Under the pieces are notes generated by a model that saw only the letters and a list, made by a program, of their open reading frames with translations, did no database searches and was not told the DNA's origin. This document shows positions 13,084 through 20,001 of a stretch of 20,001 nt of DNA, piece by piece (positions within the stretch are counted from its first letter, which is position 1; every line of letters begins with the position of its first letter). A program made the translations under genes and the position numbers. This DNA comes from Actinomycetota bacterium (GTDB lineage Bacteria; Actinomycetota; UBA4738), in NCBI GenBank assembly GCA_005888465.1, contig VAYJ01000051.1, positions 1-20,001 of the forward strand. The letters run 5' to 3'.

Positions 13084-13692
13084 GTGCCCGCGCAACCAAA
13101 GGCCCTAGCCAAGCGTTTACCTGCAGGGGACATGATGGATGCCGTCGTGGTGAAGGCCGAAGAGCGCAAGTTCCACGACGTCTACTCCGGCGAGGTTTCG
13201 ATGAGCTGCGCCGCCCCGCCCGAGGTGATCTACGAGATCCTCGCCGACCTGCGCACCCACGTGGTCTGGGGCGGGCAGACAAACCGGATGCACCAGCGCC
13301 TGCTCACGATCGAAGCTCCGGACGAGCCCGCGACGGTCGGGACGACCTTCCAGAGCGTCGGGTACACGTCGCACGGCCTCTGGCACGATCGCTCCGAGGT
13401 CACCCAGGCGACGCCCTCGTCGGTCTTCGAGTTCACGACGAACGGCACCATGCAGAGCCGGCCGCCCTTCCACGGCGAGTGGATCCACCGCTACGAGATC
13501 GAGCCGGACGGCGCTGGCAGCACGATCAACTACCGCTGCCGCTGGCAGCTCACGAAGTCGGTGGGCGACCGGCCCCGCCTGCGCCGGAGCGTGTTCTGCC
13601 AGCTCGTGCTTCCCACGATCTGGGAGACGGGCCTGCGCGGCCTGGCCGACATGGCCGCGGCCCGTTGGAACGGATCCGGCTCGGAGGGCTAG
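13084..13692 (+). CDS. SRPBCC-family (START-like) protein
   Basis: 202 residues. From ~residue 33 the pattern fits a polyketide cyclase/dehydrase-type SRPBCC fold: MSCAAPPEVIYEILADLRTH (strand plus helix I, ~40-59), then beta strands with VGTTFQSVGYTSHG, SVFEFTTNG, WIHRYEIEPDGAGSTINYRC, and a long C-terminal helix (LPTIWETGLRGLADMAAARW). These proteins bind hydrophobic ligands in a deep cavity; the ligand is unknown. Its N-terminal ~25 residues are an unconserved extension. Start GTG 13084 is chosen for its GAGGAGG; ATG 13132 is an alternative. It is transcribed alone, converging on the thioredoxin-like lipoprotein gene with which it shares a CTAG. Confidence 0.72.
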   Translation: MPAQPKALAKRLPAGDMMDAVVVKAEERKFHDVYSGEVSMSCAAPPEVIYEILADLRTHVVWGGQTNRMHQRLLTIEAPDEPATVGTTFQSVGYTSHGLWHDRSEVTQATPSSVFEFTTNGTMQSRPPFHGEWIHRYEIEPDGAGSTINYRCRWQLTKSVGDRPRLRRSVFCQLVLPTIWETGLRGLADMAAARWNGSGSEG

Positions 13693-14657
13693 CCGAGCAG
13701 CGGCTGCAGGGCCGCCTCGATCTCCTGCTCGACCACCGGTCCCTCGAAGCGTGCTCGGATGATCCCCTTCGCGTCGATCACGAACGTCCAGGGCTCGGTG
13801 AGGAGTCCCCACGCCTTGAACGGCGGTGACTGGTTCTCCTCGGTGGGCTCGGGCGGCTTGAGAGACGGTCCGGGCAGGAACTCCTCGACGTGGATGAAGT
13901 TCGCCTTCTTCTTCCCTGTGGACTGGAACGCGGCGTAGACCTCGTCGGTCACCGGGCCGCACATCCGGCTCTCGCAGAGGAGCGGCGTCGAGAAGCACAC
14001 GACCGTCGGCAGGCCGTTCTTCAATGCCTTGTCGAGCGAGAGGTAGTGCATGGTGTCGGGCGGGTCGCGCGTGCAGATCTGCTTCAGCTCCGCGTCGGTC
14101 GTCCCCACCGGCGTCGGCGTGGAGAGGGCCTTCGAGCCGATCGGAGCGACCGAGGCCTTGGCCACCACCTTCATGATCCCGACCCCAACCCCGGTCTTCG
14201 AGCTGAGCTGCGCCACGGCCGCGAACGTCCAGTTCCCGGCCTTGGGCATGTCGACCTCGGCGACGTAGAAGCCGGTGAGCGGGCTCCGCGGCGCGTTGTC
14301 CTTGAAGACATCGTCGGCGGCGAACTTGTACGCGGTCGCGTCCCACGGCCCGAGCGCCCCGGATGCGGCAGAGTTCTGCGACGCGTAGACCTTTGGGCTT
14401 CCGCCCAGGAGCAGCTGTCCCTGCTGCGTCGTGAGCCCGAACGAGAAGAGGTTCTTCCCGGTGGTGAGTTCGCTCTGCGCCTCCAGGAGCGAGAGCTCGA
14501 TGGCGCCGACCTTGAGCCGGTCGATCGAGCCCGGCGATGGGCTCGGTTGAGGCGGCGGGGGAGTCGTCCCCTTCGTGCAGGCGGCGCCCACGATCGCGAT
14601 CGCGCCCGCGCTCAACAGTTCCCGTCGCGTGAGGGTGAATCGCGTCGTCACGGTCAT
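13689..14657 (-). CDS. Tat-exported lipoprotein with thioredoxin-like domain
   Basis: 322 residues. The N-terminus carries a twin-arginine signal (TRRELL, R11-R12) and a lipobox VGAAC with C27, then a Pro/Ser linker, so it is likely a Tat lipoprotein on the outer membrane-face. Residues ~45-190 form a beta-rich domain (LFSFGLTTQQGQLLLGGSPK, FYVAEVDMPKAGNWTF). The C-terminal ~195-322 is thioredoxin-like: LPTVVCFSTPLLCESRMCGP with C228 and C233 as CxxxxC plus C221, FIHVEEFL, and WTFVIDAKGIIRARFEGPV. CxxxxC, not CxxC, is seen in a group of actinobacterial proteins I recall only as uncharacterised TlpA-like. It probably senses or reduces/oxidises extracellular thiols. Last gene of the ECF operon (42 bp after the M15-like gene); a 10-bp palindrome AGGGTACCCT sits in that gap. 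Confidence 0.75.
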   Translation of the reverse strand: MTVTTRFTLTRRELLSAGAIAIVGAACTKGTTPPPPQPSPSPGSIDRLKVGAIELSLLEAQSELTTGKNLFSFGLTTQQGQLLLGGSPKVYASQNSAASGALGPWDATAYKFAADDVFKDNAPRSPLTGFYVAEVDMPKAGNWTFAAVAQLSSKTGVGVGIMKVVAKASVAPIGSKALSTPTPVGTTDAELKQICTRDPPDTMHYLSLDKALKNGLPTVVCFSTPLLCESRMCGPVTDEVYAAFQSTGKKKANFIHVEEFLPGPSLKPPEPTEENQSPPFKAWGLLTEPWTFVIDAKGIIRARFEGPVVEQEIEAALQPLLG

Positions 14658-14699
14658 CAGAGGGTACCCTGCGCGATCGAGTTCGGCTGGCCCTGTGGT

Positions 14700-15950
14700 T
14701 CAGGTCCCGGTTGCGAACCGAACGAACTCGAACAGCATGCCGTCGGGGATCACCCAGTCCCCACCCCACGTGAAGCCCCACTGCTCGAAGATCTTGACGA
14801 CGCGCGGGTCCAGGTGCGGCGTGCGCCCGAACCGGTTCTGCGAGATGTTGAGGTCGATCGCGGCGCCCCATGTGTGATGCGAGATGCCGATGAGCGGGTC
14901 CTCGCTGATGAAATGCGGGGAGTAGCATGCGCCGGCGTCGTTCGGATGGATCAGCGAACCGAGCCCCGCCCGTTCGATGTCCTCGAGCGCGCCGGTGAGC
15001 TGCGGGATGAGGGCGCGGTTGCATCGCACCTCGCCGAGGAGCGGGACCTGCACGTCGATGATGTGACTGGCGACCCATGCCGGGTCGATGCGCAGGAGCC
15101 CGCGGCCGGCGGGTTTGGCGGCGAACTCGCCGAAGAACTCCTTCATCTCGACGGGGGGAAGCACCGCGTCCCCCTGCCGGAAGACCGGTGTCTCCCCGGG
15201 AACCCGGATCTGCGCCACCGTTCCCGGCGGCAGGAGCCCTTCCAGGGCCGAGGTGAGCGTGGCGCGCGAGGCACCTTGGGCGGGTTCGATCAGGGCGTAG
15301 CGCTCGACCTTCACGCCGAGCTTGGCCGCCGTCGCCCGCGACACGAACACCTCGTTCGCGCCGATCTCGGCGTCGGGCAGGATCCCCGCGACGGAGAGCT
15401 GCGCCGATCCGAACTGCAGCGTCCCCCCCGGCTCGAGACGCCGGATGGCCGCCGAGGTCGTGCCCAGGGCGGCCTCGCCGGCTGCGAGGCTCGGCAGGAT
15501 CCCGCGGTCGGCCGGCGCGAGGAACGGCTCGTAGCCGGACAGGTTGACGCCGGCGACCTCCAGGGGGATCGCGAGGCCCGCCGGCGGCTGATCGACGACC
15601 GTCCCGTCCCCGGCATAGGACCGCGTGAGCCAGGCGATGCCGCTCGTCACCACCGCGATGTGGCTGACCCCGGGGAGCGCTGCAGCCGCGCCCGCGAACC
15701 CCTGGGGCAGCCCGCCCGGTGTCCAGAGCAGCAGCGTGGAGGCCTCGGCGGGGGCGACCGACGGCGCGGGGCCCGCGTTCAGCACGCCCGGCGGCGGCGA
15801 GGGAGCCGGCAGCCGCTCCCGGGGACGGACCTGCGCCAGCAGGCCGATCACGCCGCCGGCCGCGAGCCCCACGGCGAGGGCGGCCCCGAACGCCAGCGCG
15901 CGGCGGAGCCCCGCGCGCGAGCCCCGAACGAACTCCACCCCCCGCGCCAT
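14700..15950 (-). CDS. Membrane-anchored MacB-PCD-like / degenerate M15 peptidase-like protein
   Basis: 416 residues: basic N-terminus, one membrane helix (~18-39), Pro-rich linker, then a region (~75-250) with SHIAVVTSGIAWL, SGYEPFLAPADRGILPSL, GEAALG, RLEPGGTLQFG, VAGILPDAEIGANEVFVS, which resembles the periplasmic core domain of MacB/FtsX permeases but has no permease helices after it. The C-terminal domain (~290-416) is an M15/VanY-type peptidase: SHHTWGAAID (H359 and D366 as zinc ligands), then GFTWGGDWVIPDGMLFE. In the family the last motif is normally D-x-M-H-F-E; here Leu406 replaces the third zinc-ligand His, so catalysis is doubtful. It may instead bind peptidoglycan stems. ATG 15950 shares one base with the anti-sigma stop (TGATG), indicating coupling. 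Confidence 0.7.
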   Translation of the reverse strand: MARGVEFVRGSRAGLRRALAFGAALAVGLAAGGVIGLLAQVRPRERLPAPSPPPGVLNAGPAPSVAPAEASTLLLWTPGGLPQGFAGAAAALPGVSHIAVVTSGIAWLTRSYAGDGTVVDQPPAGLAIPLEVAGVNLSGYEPFLAPADRGILPSLAAGEAALGTTSAAIRRLEPGGTLQFGSAQLSVAGILPDAEIGANEVFVSRATAAKLGVKVERYALIEPAQGASRATLTSALEGLLPPGTVAQIRVPGETPVFRQGDAVLPPVEMKEFFGEFAAKPAGRGLLRIDPAWVASHIIDVQVPLLGEVRCNRALIPQLTGALEDIERAGLGSLIHPNDAGACYSPHFISEDPLIGISHHTWGAAIDLNISQNRFGRTPHLDPRVVKIFEQWGFTWGGDWVIPDGMLFEFVRFATGT

Positions 15951-17893
15951 CACACCCCCCGGAGCGACGCCGCGATCGACACCAGGTCGGCGAGGCCGAA
16001 CCCCGGACCCGCGAGCGAGCAGTACAGGCCGTTCTCGATCCATTCGAGTCGCCCTTCGTCCGGCGACCAACGCGCGAGCGTTCCGCGCAGGCTCACGACC
16101 TGCTGATCGGCGCCGCTCGGTGGCGGGAGCGACTGGCCGGTCGACTCCGTCAGCAACAACCCGTCCCCGAGCTCCGCCGCGGGCCGCCGGTACGTGATCG
16201 TGATCCCCTTCGAGTCCCCGGACTGCACGAGCAGGGCCGCCGCCGCGCCGTAGCCCGTCGGCAGCACCCGCGGGAGGAGCACGTCGAACCCCGCCTGGAA
16301 GATCGCGTCCTCCACCCCGAGCCCAGCCCGCACGCTCCCGCCGTACCAGGTGCGGTTGCTCCAGGTCTCGGGCAGGGCGAGCCCCTTGACGGGGAGCGAC
16401 GACGCGACCGCCACCAGATCCGACCGGGGGAGGTTCGAGGCCACGAGGAACTCGCCCTGGTCCGTGTGCAGGGCGAGGCGTCGGGGTTCGCTCGCCGATG
16501 CGGGCTCGTACAGCGCGACGGCCGAGCCTCCGAGCAGCGGTACGGCCTCGGCCAGGGGACCGACCCCGTACGGCGCCTGCTGTTCCCACGACGTGACCCT
16601 GGTGATCGTGAGCCACGACAGACCTCGTGCGTAGGCAAAGGTCACCGCCTGGTACGGCCGGGCAGCGGTGCGGGCGAGGGTGCCGATGCGAACGACCGGC
16701 AACCCTTCGGTCTGCTTCGGCTCGATGAGCGTCGCCTGCGCGACGAGCGCGACCGACGAGAGCGGCAGGTCCTTGAAGCCCTCGTCGACCGCCCCCTCGA
16801 CCGGCGGCAGGGTAAACGTGTCGGTGGGCGGGACCTGGGTCGACACCGAGCGGATCGTGGCGGTGAAGACCGGGGCGGTCGAGAGCTCTCGAGGCAGGCC
16901 TTCGGCGGCGGCCCACGCCAGACGCTCGGCCGTCGGTGCGGGGTAGACCTGGTAGCGGAGCGGCAACCACGTCTCCTGGTCGAGGGCGACGAGCACGCGG
17001 TCGGTCGGATAGTAGGGCCGCCACGATCCGAGGAACTGCAGGCACCCGAAGAGCGGCGTCGCGTCCTGATAGGTGAGCTCGACCACGATCGCCGCGCGAC
17101 CGCCGACGGTTACCGGCCCCACGACGTCCACCCGGTCCGACGCGGCGAGCACCGTCATGGGGACGATCACGTCGGTGGGCATGGCGGTGCTCGCGTCGAA
17201 CGGCATGCGATCGACCACCGTGCGCACGACGGGTTGGCTCTGCGGGCACGCGGGAAGCTCGGCGCGCGGGCACGGGTTCGGACCGCTCGCCTGCCACATG
17301 TGGCCGTCGGACACGAGCGACAGGTCGTTCCGCGGCCATGCGGCCGACGGGTATCGCGTGGTGTCGTGTACACGAACGAGGAAGCTCTCCGGTTCGCGGA
17401 ACGCGAGGTCGGCGACGAACGTTCGCTGCGGGACCGCCCGGGTCCAGTCGAGCTCGGTGATGTCGAACGTGGCGCGGTAGCCCTCGAGCGTCGAGGCGGC
17501 CCCGTTCAGGCGCGCCGGGATGACGTCGGCGAGCGCGGCGGTGTCCGTCTGATGCACCGAGACGAGCCCGCCGCCGGTCAAGACGGCGCCGGTGACGAGC
17601 CCGGCCGCGAGGCCGACGCCCACGACGCGGCGTGTGCGCGGATCGCCCCTGCGGCGAGGACCGTGGAGCCTGGGCCGCCGCATTGCGCGCTTTCGCAAGC
17701 GCCGTCCGCGTCTAGCCTCGGCCTCCGCCTCGACCTTGGCCATGATCGCTGGGGCCAGGTCCGGCACATCGGATGCAACCTCGAACCGCGTGAGCTCGCG
17801 GATCCGCCGCACGCCGTGGATGAAGTCGCGGCATTCGGCGCAACCGCTCACGTGGTCGGTGACGCTCGGAGCGACGGCGCGAAGATCGTCCAT
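15950..17893 (-). CDS. Zinc-finger anti-sigma factor with RseB/LolA-like exterior
   Basis: 647 residues. N-terminal zinc-binding anti-sigma motif H14-x3-C18-x2-C21 (HVSGCAEC), cytoplasmic helices, a highly basic stretch, membrane helix at ~90-113, then a very large extracytoplasmic part. Residues ~115-340 have an RseB/LolA-like flavour (LEGYRATFDITELDW, FREPESFLVRVHD, VALDQETWLPLRYQVYP), binding lipids or lipoproteins in known relatives; the C-terminal ~400-647 looks like DUF4367-type modules (FDVLLPRVLPTGYG, ITITYRRP). RseB-type sensor and anti-sigma factor thus appear fused in one protein. ATG 17893 is the first start; it overlaps the end of the sigma reading frame by 46 bp. The frame stays open upstream into the sigma gene, reading AISQAMDDLRA, as expected for the missing end of sigma region 4. 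Confidence 0.78.
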   Translation of the reverse strand: MDDLRAVAPSVTDHVSGCAECRDFIHGVRRIRELTRFEVASDVPDLAPAIMAKVEAEAEARRGRRLRKRAMRRPRLHGPRRRGDPRTRRVVGVGLAAGLVTGAVLTGGGLVSVHQTDTAALADVIPARLNGAASTLEGYRATFDITELDWTRAVPQRTFVADLAFREPESFLVRVHDTTRYPSAAWPRNDLSLVSDGHMWQASGPNPCPRAELPACPQSQPVVRTVVDRMPFDASTAMPTDVIVPMTVLAASDRVDVVGPVTVGGRAAIVVELTYQDATPLFGCLQFLGSWRPYYPTDRVLVALDQETWLPLRYQVYPAPTAERLAWAAAEGLPRELSTAPVFTATIRSVSTQVPPTDTFTLPPVEGAVDEGFKDLPLSSVALVAQATLIEPKQTEGLPVVRIGTLARTAARPYQAVTFAYARGLSWLTITRVTSWEQQAPYGVGPLAEAVPLLGGSAVALYEPASASEPRRLALHTDQGEFLVASNLPRSDLVAVASSLPVKGLALPETWSNRTWYGGSVRAGLGVEDAIFQAGFDVLLPRVLPTGYGAAAALLVQSGDSKGITITYRRPAAELGDGLLLTESTGQSLPPPSGADQQVVSLRGTLARWSPDEGRLEWIENGLYCSLAGPGFGLADLVSIAASLRGV

Positions 17894-18375
17894 CGCCTGG
17901 CTGATCGCGGTGCGGGCGGTCTCGTGCCCGTCTTGATGTGCAGGATCGCGGAGGCCTCCGCGTAGTTGAACCCGAGGATCTCGATCGCGACGAAGGGCTC
18001 GCGGAGCTCCATCGGCAGGCGCCGGATCGCCTCGGCGATGCGAAGCCGGTCGTCCGACGGGGCGGGCGCGGCCGGGTCCTTGCGCTCGATCGAGGCGGCG
18101 ACCTCGCGTCGCGTCTTGCGATACGCGTCGACGGCGCAGTTGCGGACGATCCGGAGCAGCCAGCTCGAGAACTTGGCCTCGCCGTGGAAGGAGCGAAGGG
18201 CCCGGTAGGCCCGGAGGAACGCGTCCTGCGTGACGTCCTCCGCGAGCCCTCGGTCGCCGGTCAGATGGAACGCGAAACGGAAGGCGTCGGCTTGGGCACC
18301 GCGGACGAGCGTTTCGAACGCCTCCTGGTCGCCGGCCTGTGCCCGGCGGATGATCTCCGGCTCCGGCTCTCGCAC
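17848..18375 (-). CDS. ECF sigma factor, frameshifted in region 4
   Basis: 175 residues. Region 2: EAFETLVRGAQADAFRFAFH, DRGLAEDVTQDAFLRAYRAL and FSSWLLRIVRNCAVDAYRK are textbook ECF. Region 4 begins IAEAIRRLPMELREPFVAIE, then GFNYAEASAILHIKTGT (~135-151). After GT (17923) the frame turns into Pro/Arg-rich RPPAPRSARRW and stops 24 residues on, where a recognition helix such as VKSRISRA..L is expected. The missing sequence (ISQAMDDLR) is present in the neighbouring frame and runs on into the anti-sigma gene. Either one base is missing or about five are extra, by mutation or assembly error. Start GTG 18375 has GAGAGGGGA upstream. It presumably reads its own ECF-type promoter and is held by the downstream anti-sigma factor. 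Confidence 0.82.
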   Translation of the reverse strand: MREPEPEIIRRAQAGDQEAFETLVRGAQADAFRFAFHLTGDRGLAEDVTQDAFLRAYRALRSFHGEAKFSSWLLRIVRNCAVDAYRKTRREVAASIERKDPAAPAPSDDRLRIAEAIRRLPMELREPFVAIEILGFNYAEASAILHIKTGTRPPAPRSARRWTIFAPSLRASPTT

Positions 18376-18397
18376 TCCCCTCTCGCATCGACTAGTG

Positions 18398-18422
18398 GAC
18401 GGCGTCGGCCGGGGTTCGGTTC
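18398..18422 (-). promoter_or_regulatory. ECF-type autoregulatory promoter of the sigma gene
   Basis: Minus strand GAACC (18422-18418), 16-nt spacer, CGTC (18401-18398). The transcription start is expected near 18391, about 16 nt before GTG 18375. The same core (GAACC-N16-CGT) precedes the gene at 12237. Confidence 0.5.
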
Positions 18423-18453
18423 TGCTCCGCTCCCCGGCCGTGGTCCATGACTG

Positions 18454-18459
18454 TAGAGT
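18454..18459 (+). promoter_or_regulatory. -10 box of rpiA
   Basis: TAGAGT ending 9 nt before ATG 18469, with no Shine-Dalgarno sequence between, so the mRNA is leaderless or nearly so. It is divergent from the sigma gene promoter. Confidence 0.4.
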
Positions 18460-18468
18460 GCGAGCGCC

Positions 18469-19128
18469 ATGGACGCGAGCGAGGCGGGCAAGCGCCAGGC
18501 CGCGGAGGCGGCCGCCTCCCTCGTCGAGGACGGGATGGTGCTCGGCCTCGGCACTGGCTCGACCGTCGCCTACTTCCTGCCCGCGGTCGCGACGCGCGGC
18601 CCGAGGGTCCGTTGCGTCGCCACCTCGCTCGGTACCGAGCGCGCGGCGCGCACGCTCGGGTTGGTCGTCGAGCCGTTCGAGTCGCTCGACCGGCTGGACC
18701 TCGCGGTCGACTCCGCCGATCAGGTCGCGCCGGATCGTTGGCTGGTGAAGGGAGGGGGTGGCGCGCACACGCGGGAGAAGATCGTTGCGGCCGCCGCCTC
18801 CCGGTTCCTAGTGATCGTCTCCTCTGAGAAGGTCGTCCCGGCGCTCCGCCCTCCCGTGCCGCTCGAGCTCATGCGATTCGGCCTGGCCGCGACGCTCCGC
18901 CGAATCTGGGAGCGCGGGCCCGTTCGGCTGCGCGAGGCCGAGCCGACCCCGGACGTCAACCTGCAGGCCGACCTGGCTGGCGAGGTGGGCGACCCGGCCG
19001 AGCTCGCCGCCGCGCTGGACGCGATCCCGGGCGTCGTCGGCCACGGCCTGTTCGACCCATCCCTGGTGAGCGACGTGCTCGTCGGCGGCGAGCCCGGCGG
19101 CGTACGCCGCCTGCCCGATCCCCGCTGA
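18469..19128 (+). CDS. rpiA: Ribose-5-phosphate isomerase A
   Basis: 219 residues, the usual RpiA size. It interconverts ribose-5-phosphate and ribulose-5-phosphate in the pentose phosphate pathway, in the cytoplasm. Seen: MVLGLGTGSTVAYFL (~23-37) phosphate loop, TSLGTERAA, VDSADQVAP (~83-91), LVKGGGGAHTREKIVAAAA with the catalytic Lys and Glu, IVSSEKVV, and AIPGVVGHGLF near the C-terminus. The common DGADEV is DSADQV here, keeping both aspartates. It is transcribed alone and converges on the PMT gene with a 4-bp gap. ATG 18469 is the only suitable start. Confidence 0.93.
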   Translation: MDASEAGKRQAAEAAASLVEDGMVLGLGTGSTVAYFLPAVATRGPRVRCVATSLGTERAARTLGLVVEPFESLDRLDLAVDSADQVAPDRWLVKGGGGAHTREKIVAAAASRFLVIVSSEKVVPALRPPVPLELMRFGLAATLRRIWERGPVRLREAEPTPDVNLQADLAGEVGDPAELAAALDAIPGVVGHGLFDPSLVSDVLVGGEPGGVRRLPDPR

Positions 19129-19132
19129 GCCG

Positions 19133-20001
19133 TCAGATCCAGCCGGGGAACCACATCCGCGCGCGCCATGCCGTGTAGGAGATCGTGCGCCCCGTCAACA
19201 CGGGGAAGAAGAACGCGAAGAGCCCGATCGCGATCAGCACGAGGAACGCGGCGAGCGGTGCATAGGCGCGACTCCGTTCGACCCCCACCCGGATCTCGGA
19301 GACGTCGCGCAGCAGGTAAACCGCAGCGAGCACCATGAAGGGCGTCGCCGGCGCGATATAGAAGAGGAAGTCGGTGCGCGCCGCTAAGAACCACGGGAAG
19401 TACTGCACGGCGAAGGCGACGACGAGGAGCCCGGCGCGCCAATCGGGCTTTCGGATCCAGCAAAAGAGGGCATACGGCATGGTGATGAACCCGATCGCGA
19501 GGATCGCGGCGGCACGCGTCCCGGCGCCCTGGTAGTAGTACGAGACGGGTCGGCCCATGTAGAGCCACGTCCAGGCGCGCGACGCGTAGGGGTGCGAGGC
19601 GCGCAAGTGGATCGAGTAGCTCGCCATGCTGCGTTGCAGCGCCCACCAATCCGACAGGTTCCCCTGATGGTCGGCGAACCACTTCGCGTAGGACGCGACG
19701 TAGACGGCGAGCGGTAGGACGATCAGGAACACGAAGATGCCGAAGGACTCCTCCACCAGGACGTCCCGGAACGGCGAGGGGAGCCCGAGCTTCTTCCGCC
19801 GCGTGCGCTCCCACGCGATCGTGATGACGATCGCGCCGAGGAGCGCCGGCGCGCCGGACCACTTCGTCGCGGCGGCGGCCCCCAGCGCGAGGCCAGCCGC
19901 GATCCGCCACGGCCGGAAGATCGGCGAGGGCGGTCGGTCGGGCGGGAGTTCGAGGCCCAGGTCGGCCTCCGGGTCTGCGTCGGCGGTCGCCGCATCGGGA
20001 T
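19133..20001 (-). CDS. PMT-family protein O-mannosyltransferase, 5' part outside the window
   Basis: The frame is open from the stop at 19133 to the right edge of the window, ~289 residues, with no clear start, so this is the C-terminal part of a ~500-residue gene. Seen in order: RIAAGLALGAAAATKWSGAP (PMT motif with the conserved KWSG), a membrane helix, WFADHQGNLSDWWALQRSM, AWTWLYMGRPVSYYYQ (the TWL..RP..YY motif of the C-terminal PMT domain), then helices ending with RMWFPGW. In actinobacteria these enzymes (Pmt, Rv1002c type) transfer mannose from polyprenyl-phosphate-mannose to exported proteins, outside the membrane. In Mycobacterium the pmt gene (Rv1002c) also lies within a few genes of galU/glp (recalled). 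The GTG at 19756 is internal. Confidence 0.85.
   Translation of the reverse strand, partial: PDAATADADPEADLGLELPPDRPPSPIFRPWRIAAGLALGAAAATKWSGAPALLGAIVITIAWERTRRKKLGLPSPFRDVLVEESFGIFVFLIVLPLAVYVASYAKWFADHQGNLSDWWALQRSMASYSIHLRASHPYASRAWTWLYMGRPVSYYYQGAGTRAAAILAIGFITMPYALFCWIRKPDWRAGLLVVAFAVQYFPWFLAARTDFLFYIAPATPFMVLAAVYLLRDVSEIRVGVERSRAYAPLAAFLVLIAIGLFAFFFPVLTGRTISYTAWRARMWFPGWI

Noticed and set aside
14700..17339. Single 879-residue minus-strand reading frame across two genes
   Set aside because: Its N-terminal half is antisense-like, Arg/Gly-rich shadow sequence of the anti-sigma gene; only the part from ATG 15950 looks like protein.
17915..17935. Programmed -1 ribosomal frameshift in the sigma gene
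   Set aside because: No X-XXY-YYZ slippery heptamer or clear downstream pseudoknot near the shift; mutation or sequence error is simpler.

Overview
The window is a gene-dense stretch of GC-rich bacterial chromosome (very high GC, GTG, TTG and apparently CTG starts, many 1-4 bp gene overlaps, TAnnnT -10 boxes placed directly before start codons). It suggests an actinobacterium (Actinomycetota), probably not a well-studied genus. The reasons are a GlpR/SepX-type membrane protein next to galU and moeA/glp, an FmdB/Ruc-type zinc ribbon, a GT-C mannosyltransferase, a PMT-family protein mannosyltransferase and PspC/SHOCT proteins. I see no phage, insertion sequence, CRISPR array or rRNA; there is one tRNA.

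Left part (1-4591): two ABC-2 permease genes (the first cut by the window edge) and a polytopic mannosyltransferase on the plus strand. These converge on a minus-strand series fmdB > mtnP (MTA phosphorylase) > cpaB-like. cpaB also has its own putative promoter with a CRP-type palindrome at about -41.5. mtnP appears to start at CTG.

Middle (4697-11496): a membrane-anchored GAF-GGDEF diguanylate cyclase, galU, moeA/glp, moaC, a three-helix membrane protein that by order and architecture is a GlpR/SepX candidate, and a translin-family protein. From memory, the order FmdB / galU / moeA / ... / membrane protein matches Mycobacterium Rv0991c-Rv0996, where the MoeA-like Glp and its membrane receptor act in cell division. 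Here the cyclase lies between fmdB and galU. Two small overlapping minus-strand membrane genes (PspC-type and SHOCT) and tRNA-Ala(CGC) follow.

Right part (11507-20001): a VOC protein, a secreted C-terminally anchored protein, an SRPBCC protein, then a minus-strand operon: ECF sigma factor > zinc-finger anti-sigma with a large RseB/LolA-like exterior > membrane-anchored protein combining a MacB-PCD-like region with an M15-type peptidase domain that lacks one zinc ligand > Tat lipoprotein with a thioredoxin-like CxxxxC domain. An ECF-type promoter motif (GAACC-N16-CGT) occurs both before the sigma gene and before the secreted-protein gene at 12237, suggesting a small regulon for envelope or thiol stress. 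The sigma gene is frameshifted in the recognition helix of region 4. rpiA and the 3' part of a PMT gene close the window.

The best candidates for something undescribed are the sigma/anti-sigma/M15/thioredoxin operon with its predicted target gene, and the Glp-GlpR-like module with a translin directly downstream.
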